Notes under the pieces: generated by a model
What the model was told of the DNA's origin: nothing
Database searches by the model: none
The model's input: the letters and a program-made list of their open reading frames with translations, nothing else
Origin: Cephalotrichum gorgonifer
Taxonomy: Eukaryota; Ascomycota; Sordariomycetes; Microascales; Microascaceae
NCBI GenBank assembly: GCA_900312665.1
Contig: ONZQ02000009.1
Span: 186,001 to 250,000 of the forward strand
Direction of reading: 5' to 3'
Length of the DNA: 64,000 bases
Position numbers and translations under genes: made by a program
Shown here: positions 57,626-64,000 of the stretch, in pieces
Position numbering within the stretch: position 1 is the stretch's first letter
Layout of the letters: each line of letters starts with the position of its first letter

Positions 57626-59461
57626 ATGGCCGAGTGCGACGCATATTTTCCTGATGGCAAGCCGGAAACAAAGGCCCTGAGCTGGTCAGGGCCCACACAC
57701 ACCCCATACGTTACAGCCAGAGAAACACTTATACGTTCGCCATCGGCCTCGGCTCCCTCGGAGGATCCACGCAAAGGCCGAGGCTCGGCACCGGAGGAGC
57801 TCCGCCCTCCCTCCGAGTCCAGCTCCCCTTCAACTGCGTGGGCCATGGAGAAACAGCCGGACACCAAGCCCGTCACGCCCAACCAGCTGAAGGTCGAGAT
57901 CAAGGAGATATACTCTGCGGCCGTAAAGGTAGAGGCCCTATGTACCGAGCGCATCGCCTACTATAACAGCGGCAACGTCAATGCCAACGGCAACGGCAAT
58001 GACGGCCAGGCCGGCGCGGTGCCCTCAATCTCAGACGAGGAGTGGCACAAGCTTGTGGGCCTCCACAAGGCCACCCTCCACGAGTTCGTCGACTTCTTCC
58101 TCGCGGCGCAGCACCCCGCAATCTCTGACTCGCGGGCCTTCCGCGGCATCTGCCTGAAGTACAACATGCTCCAGCGCCTCTGGCAGCGTGTGCAGGACCT
58201 GCTGGACCTCATGCGCCGGCGCCTCCCGGCGTCGAAGGAGTACATGACGGGCTTCGTCTCGCTGTCCTTCTCGCTCTTCACCGTCCTGTACGAGCACGCG
58301 TCGCACTTCGCACCGATATGGAGCGAGTGCCTCGGCGACGTCGCGCGCTTCGGAATGGCCGTCGAGGCGGGCTGCCCGGAGGAGAGGGCCGTCTGGGTGG
58401 GCGCCAGCAGGACGTGGTACCTCAGGACGGTTGACCTCGACCCGGGGGTGGGCAGGCTCCACCACCATTGTGCCATACTCGCGAGGCCGGAGCCGGTGGG
58501 CCAGTTGTTTCACTTCACGAAGAGCCTCTGCGCGGCCAAGCCGTTCGCGGGCGCCAGGGAGTCCATCGCCACACTGTTCGAGCCGGTGTTCGCAGGCCAG
58601 ATGGCGGGGCGGTGTCGAGAGCTGGATGTTGCGGTCGCCAAGGTGCACGGGATGGTCATGCGGGATCATGACGACGAGGCGTTCGGGCAGGCAGTTGACT
58701 ACTACAAGTCTAGACTGGGCGAGAGTATCGCCAAAGATCGTCTATACTGCGGGTCAATCGGGTATGTTTTACTGTGTAATCTCTCTCTCTCTCTCTGGCT
58801 GCTAGGACCTGCACTGTCTATCAAAGTCTAACAGGGGATGAACCCAAGGTACTGTATGGCTGTGGCGAACACCGCCTCGCTGCTCTCGTACTGTTCCGAG
58901 AGCAACCCCATCGCGCAGGCCCTCGGCGTAGAACACGAGCAGATCACGCCCTTCGGGTTCGAAGCGACCGCCATCTCGGCGAACAGGGCATTCGATCGGG
59001 CCATCGCCATCAACCTCGTCACCCTCAAGACGATGCTCCGCCACGACGACACGTCACCACTCTTACCCTACCTCCATGTCTGGCTGGCCTTCCTCTACAG
59101 CCTATCACAGCTGCCCGCCGACGGGGTGCCCCGCCGGATATTCACAGCCTGGCCCTGGAAGCTACTGACCCTCGCGCTGGACTCCGCCTCCCAAGCCCCG
59201 CCCTGCGCCTTAGAATCCGGCGAGCCAGAGTTCTCTCTGTGGGAGAAGGGGGGGCTGCCGCTGCCCGAGGACTACGCGATGCGGGGCCTCGTCTGGGCGG
59301 ACCGGTATCTCCCGGACGGGTGGTTCGCGGGGGACACGAGGGACTACGACGAGAGGGTCGTCGAGATGGAGTGGATGAGGCGGGAGAGGGGACGCAGGTG
59401 CGTTTGGTTGGTCGAGAAGCTTGCAGGCGTGGTGGGGCTTGGCGAAGACTTTCGCCCGTGA
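57626..59461 (+). CDS. Est1-type DNA/RNA-binding domain protein
   Basis: Probable exons 57626-58761 and 58849-59461 give 582 residues. The family (Est1/Ebs1/SMG5-7 type TPR-like domain) includes telomerase and nonsense-mediated decay factors; the fungal branch seen here is of unknown role. Motifs in order: QLKVEIKEIYSAAVKVEALC (about 90), DEEWHKLVGLHKATLHEFVD then FFLAAQHP, KYNMLQRLWQRVQDLLDLMR, IWSECLGDVARFGMAVEAG, TWYLRTVDLDPGVGRLHHHC then AILARPEP, LFHFTKSLCAAKPFAGARES. Across the intron the frame continues IGGYCMAVANTASLLSYCSE then SNPIAQAL, which fits the family. The 87-nt intron has donor GTATGT and acceptor AAG before 58849; a nearer CAG (58836) does not keep the frame with this donor. 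The second ATG at 57845 could also be the true start, since residues 1-73 are low in complexity. A CT repeat lies in the intron. Confidence 0.85.
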
Positions 59462-61758
59462 CTGGCGGAGGGAGCGTCTTTTTGCCGCCGGGAATCCCTT
59501 TTTGCGGATCCGGGAGATAAGAAAGTGCCTTGTTGGTGACGGGACCTGTTACAATTCGTTTTGGAGAGTGACCTTTGCAACGTCTGAGGCTCGTAATAAT
59601 AAAACCAGTGTGCCGAAGTGGGAAAATGGTGGCGCCGAGAGATGGACAAGCACGTTTATTAGAAATCCTTTTTTTCTTGGGACCCACCTTTCGCCGCGTT
59701 TTTTTTTTTTTTTCTTTCTCTCCTTCAGTGGTTGTCGCGGACGGGGGGAGGGACGGAACCGGGTCGCCGGGTTCCCGGGGGCCGGGGGCCGGGGTCCGGG
59801 GAGCCGGGGCCCCACATTTTATCCCTGCATCGGGGGTTGGCCTCCTGCGTATAACGTAACTACACGTACTCGCTCGTACATACGCTTAGTACTTGTACTC
59901 CAGGGGGTGCGGTACAATATCATACATCACATCATCATTCTACTTGTACGAATAGGATGGGCAATAATAGGCGCGTGCCAGGGTCGAAAGAAGCAAGCCG
60001 TTCCCCGGGTACCATCCTGCCGGTGATTAACTGTCGTTCTCACAGGTCAGCCTCAGCTGAGTGAGAGTGGAGTGGGACCCAACATCGGATCCGACCACCA
60101 AACGAAGTACTTTGTAATATTACCTGTTAATTTTTTTTCTAATTTTTAAATTGATATTTTTTTTATTTTTCGAGTTAGGGACGACTGCATGCCCATCCAC
60201 TTTTCACGGGTGGGACCGACCCATCGGACACGGGGAGAGAGCACCGAATAGAATGGGGCAACCATTACCCCGTGTGTGGTCCAAGGGTCCTCCCTGACCA
60301 TCAACGGAAGTGGACCATCGGGCTCCCGAGGAGAATAGGGCGGTTGGGGGTACGTGCCCCCGTTCGTACTACGTGCAGGAGGAGTACGGGAACAAGGACG
60401 AGCAGGACCCTGTCCAAGTAGGGATCTACGTACAATCATCTCTGTGGCGCACTGGGGCGTTTGTGCCGGATGACCCTTGTTTGACTGCCGAGCCGAGTAT
60501 GCAAGCATCACATCATAATTCTACGGTCCCCTGTTCAGGTCCGTCCAGCCGGCGCCGGTCCCCGTTAGATCCAGCCAATTAGATCCGCGCATCAGGACAA
60601 GGTATACAGAGGCAGGCTCAATAAGAAATAAGAAAAAGCAGTCTGTGCTCCTCCTCCCTTTCCTACCCTTTCCTCCAATCCCTGCAAAAAGGAAAAGGGG
60701 GGGTGGTTTACCTGAGCTGGATGATTAAATACCTGCTCTTTTGAGACGGCTACCAAGTATTTATTATTATTAGCCTCATTTTTTTTTTGGTTCCCTGATG
60801 CGAGGCAAGTGGTGAGACACCCGCTCCACCGTTCCACCTCATCCCGCCCTAGTTAGAGTAAAACAAGTATTACCATTCCCACTCCCGCATGAGGCGGGCA
60901 GGCCTAGCCCCCCCCCCCCCTCCCTGTGTACAAATACGAGTGAGACCAACTGAACAGAAGTGAGGCGAGAAACACAGCACTGTAGGGCGTAGTGGAGCGG
61001 GGCGACGGTTTTGCAAGGATCACAGGTTCCGTCCGCCTCACTCCGCTGCTCCGTTGACGCCCGTCAGGGGCGCTGATCGGTGACCCTTCGGGCACTACCA
61101 TCACGTCACAGGACTAGAATTTTCTTGCCAAGCATTCTCCCCTATGTACCACCTTACCCCCCCTGCCCCTTACCTCTTAACCCGCCCCAGTGGGATATCA
61201 TCCAGGTAAGGCGGGCAGGGGGACCCACCCGCTGCCCTTCATCCCAGATAGGAAGGAGATGAGAGTGATCCTGATCACCCCTGGTTTTCACTCCCAAGCC
61301 ATCCCTTGGGACGCTCACCTAGGCTGGCGAGTTTGTTGGATGTCGACAAGTGAGATCTAGCAGGGAATATGCTAGTTAGAACTATGGTTTGCAGAACTTC
61401 GGCCCTCGTCTGCCCGAACACAAGACTCCGGAATGACGTACAGGAAAATCGAGGCAGGGAAACAGTCTTGCATTGGCAAACCTTCAGGCTTCGTAGAGCA
61501 CAACAACGGGAGGGCACCAGACAAACATATAGTCGGTGTCCCTCATCGTCCTTCTATCCCATATCATCTTTACTCAACGGGGCTTCTCAGACAGACCAAA
61601 AGTAACGCCATCCACTACGAGCAGGTAGGTAGGCGCTTCCCGCTTCCTCGTTTCGCGATCCCTGTAGCCCCCTGTTAGTGAAGTTTTACTCACAACCACA
61701 AGACTAGTAGTGATTCCGACCTCCTCGTGCCATCCAATACAGGTTAACAAGCCAGAAA
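59462..61758. other. Gene-poor tract, 2.3 kb
   Basis: No gene is supported. A T homopolymer lies at 59700-59713, a GGGGCCGGGG-type G/C repeat at about 59770-59810, and AT-rich DNA with T runs at 60120-60175. A C run is at about 60908-60921. Confidence 0.5.
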
Positions 61759-61986
61759 ATGCCCCACTCACCGCCGCCGACGCCGCCGCCGTCGACGACG
61801 CACCGCGCACCGGCTCGGAACAACCGCGCCGTAACGGTCCACCACAGCGCCGTCCAGGCACTGGAGACCCCTGAACCTCTCGGCACATTTGAGGACTTTG
61901 CCAGGCGGAAGCGGTATCGGGAGGATGCCGCGGCGCAGGCGGAGCGAGAACGGAAGGAATGGAGGAGGAGGGGTGGGAAGTCGTGA
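61759..61986 (+). CDS. Doubtful small ORF, 75 residues
   Basis: ATG to TGA. The N-terminus is Pro/Thr-rich; the C-terminal 35 residues (PLGTFEDFARRKRYREDAA, then QAERERKEWRRRG) look like a charged helix. GC3 is high, as in the real genes. It may be a small basic protein or the last exon of a longer gene whose upstream exons I could not find. No family is recognised. Confidence 0.25.
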   Translation: MPHSPPPTPPPSTTHRAPARNNRAVTVHHSAVQALETPEPLGTFEDFARRKRYREDAAAQAERERKEWRRRGGKS

Positions 61987-64000
61987 CGACTGGTGTTAAC
62001 AGAAGGAAAAAAAAAGGGGGGGTTGAAGAAGACCTGCCTTATTGGGTCCTGTCTAAATCCGGGCTGGGCCCTGGAGGGAACGCCAACCCAGCTATGGCTA
62101 AGGATAATATCATAGATGCCTGTACTACAAGTAAAGTACGGACGGATACGAATGAAGGGGAAGGCGGCACACTATAACCTAGTCAGGGGGACACTTGGCT
62201 GGGGTTCCGAACAACGGCCCGTCTTCGCGTGGTGTCGAGAGAAGTGAGGCATGTTTACGTCCGCTATGCGCGAGTAGTCAGACTCGGTGTATCAAAAAAA
62301 AAACCAGAATATGGTTTCGTGAGAGATTGTTTTTCCTTTATTGTTCGTATTATTCGTGGTTTCATAGTATGCCCGCACTACTCCCTGAATATTAAACAGA
62401 TAATGGCACATTAATATTCGAGTCAAGGACAAAAAGACTGAGTGATCGTGCAAGGGGGATCGCGGGAGGAAAAAGTTATCCGTCATTGAGAGTATACTAA
62501 AGCGCGGAGCACATTCATTACATTACTGCGTGGGTTCATGATGCGATGTATGGGTGGAGCCTGGATCTGGCCTGGCCCGTGCTGGGAGAGATTTCGGGCA
62601 TTTTTCCTTACATTATGCATATGCAGTGCCAGTGCGATGCTGTGCATTGGCAGCACATATGCAGGGACAGGCATCTACCGGTGACGGGGGCCTCCTTCCT
62701 CGACACACCACCACGGTTGCCTCGAACGCGGGGTTGAGCAGCTGGAGGAAGGTACCACCACGCTCCCTCCACCCTCCCTAATGGTGGCACAAAGTTCAGG
62801 ACACAACTACATACCGAGTCCATATATATTGTATTATTCCTAAATGTAATAAATACTTCCATGCACCCTATCGAGCTCAGTCAAACCAATACTCAGCGAT
62901 CGGACAGATAGCCCCCAACCCTGAACCAGATCCATCACTCGCACAGTGATCCTGGGCGAGACAACGTCAGGCAAGACATATCACTACCTTGTCGTAGTCT
63001 CGCCGCCCCGCTGCCAACATCCGCCATTCCCCATCCCATCCCATCCCCATATTAGTTAAGTTGTCAATGTCACATACAATAAACCCCGCAGTGCTGAATC
63101 AATGCCGGTCCAGCTGCGAGTGGCAAGGGTTCGTGGCGCCGTTCATAGATCGCGGTCCACGGACGTTGGAACCACCACAAACCGACACACCTAGGCCGAG
63201 GAGCAATCACGGGAGCAAAGTCTCCGGGACGCCAGGCCACTGGCCAGCGCGGAGACGATGGCATCAGCAGCCAGTTTCCCCACTACAGGTATTTTCCATT
63301 CCCAGCTCCCAGCTCTCCCTTTGAAAGGTGATCACTCTCTCCTACTAATCTCATAATAATTACTACACGCCCACCTCCGCTGAAAATAGAAATATCGGTA
63401 TTACGCGTACTCGTCCGGAGCACCTGTCCGCTGCGCTGCGCTGCAGTTTGACTGCCGATCTATCTCCATTGTCTTGATAGGTAGTTAAATTGTGTCTTGG
63501 ATAATTGTCCGAGAAACCCTCCGAGCGATCTCCAAGACACACACCCACCCACTCCCACCCCATTCGAACCCATGTCGACACTTTCTGAGCCCTAGCCAAA
63601 GGTCTCACACCCCGGCCTGCAAGCAATGACTTCCCCTGTTCCCCATTCGTGCGGCGTCCCCCTGGCGCTTGTTTCCGGGTCCGCGTCGTCGGCGAAACAG
63701 GGGGCTGCGTTAAAATGTCGCGTTTCTTGCTAACTACAACCACTTACATGGTACTTGTATGAGAAGAGATGCTCCACAGGGTAGCGCTAGCTCCCAGCTC
63801 CCCAGCTCCCGCGCCCAGCTCCCAACGCCAGCGCCGTCGCCTCACCCCCCTCCACCTCGACTCTCACCGCGGCCTTCCTTTTCCTTTCTCACCGTGGCTT
63901 TTGTGATATTCTCGTCATACTACTTGTACGTACCGCTCTTTGCGCTCCTCCCCCCCCCTTCCCCTTTTCCGGGGCTACCAACTAACGTACCCGTCTGCAG
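61987..64000. other. Gene-poor end of window, 2.0 kb
   Basis: No gene is supported. AT-rich DNA lies at 62295-62420. Short GCTCCCAGCTCCC-type repeats occur near 63790-63815. A gene could begin beyond the window end, since the last 150 bases are pyrimidine-rich like other promoters here. Confidence 0.45.

Overview
This is a piece of nuclear genome from a filamentous ascomycete (Pezizomycotina). The evidence is intron-containing eukaryotic genes with short introns (about 55-170 nt, donors GTATGT/GTAAGT/GTGAGT, CTAAC-type branch sites, C/TAG acceptors), strong GC bias at third codon positions, and protein families in their fungal form: an Atg3 E2-like enzyme, an Est1-type DNA/RNA-binding protein, a GPI-anchored wall protein and a BTB/POZ protein. 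I cannot fix the genus. No tRNA, rRNA, CRISPR array, intact transposon or bacterial-type operon was seen. There is one 20-base run of N at 22201-22220.

Layout. 1-12.6 kb is gene-poor. It holds a 59-codon Cys-rich microprotein (6678-6857), a two-exon BTB/POZ gene (7214-8185), a doubtful acidic ORF (2159-2788) and little else. 12.6-19.7 kb holds a single-exon protein of unknown function, a lipid-transfer (SMP-domain) protein of the Nvj2/TEX2 type, and ATG3 on the minus strand. 19.65-28.2 kb is an 8.5-kb tract with no convincing gene; it carries the assembly gap, a terminator-like hairpin and simple repeats.

28.2-46.4 kb is dense: APC5 (anaphase-promoting complex), a CFIm68/CPSF6-like RRM protein, the Sec61 gamma subunit, a DCAF11-like WD40 protein, a Gdt1/TMEM165-type cation transporter, ribosomal protein eL37, Elongator subunit Elp6, and a GPI-anchored protein with six 26-residue repeats. 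48.2-54.5 kb holds a multi-pass membrane protein, the divergent ribosomal protein pair eL21 and uS4 on a shared 452-bp promoter, and the splicing factor Slu7. 57.6-59.5 kb holds an Est1-type protein, and the last 4.5 kb is almost empty apart from a doubtful 75-codon ORF.

The genes do not form one pathway. They are mostly housekeeping genes for cell-cycle proteolysis, mRNA 3'-end processing and splicing, translation and its tRNA modification, ER translocation, autophagy, lipid transfer and Golgi ion balance, separated by large non-coding tracts. The most interesting observations are: a 481-nt last intron in the CPSF6-like gene that stays open in frame for 155 codons and would give a different C-terminus if retained; the Cys-rich microprotein; an 8-mer (TACTCGTA and its complement) strongly over-represented in gene-poor DNA; a telobox-like TTAGGGC element in both ribosomal-protein promoters; and the tandem-repeat wall protein. 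Exon joins were worked out by eye from reading frame, splice signals and protein family, and ambiguous ones are flagged.
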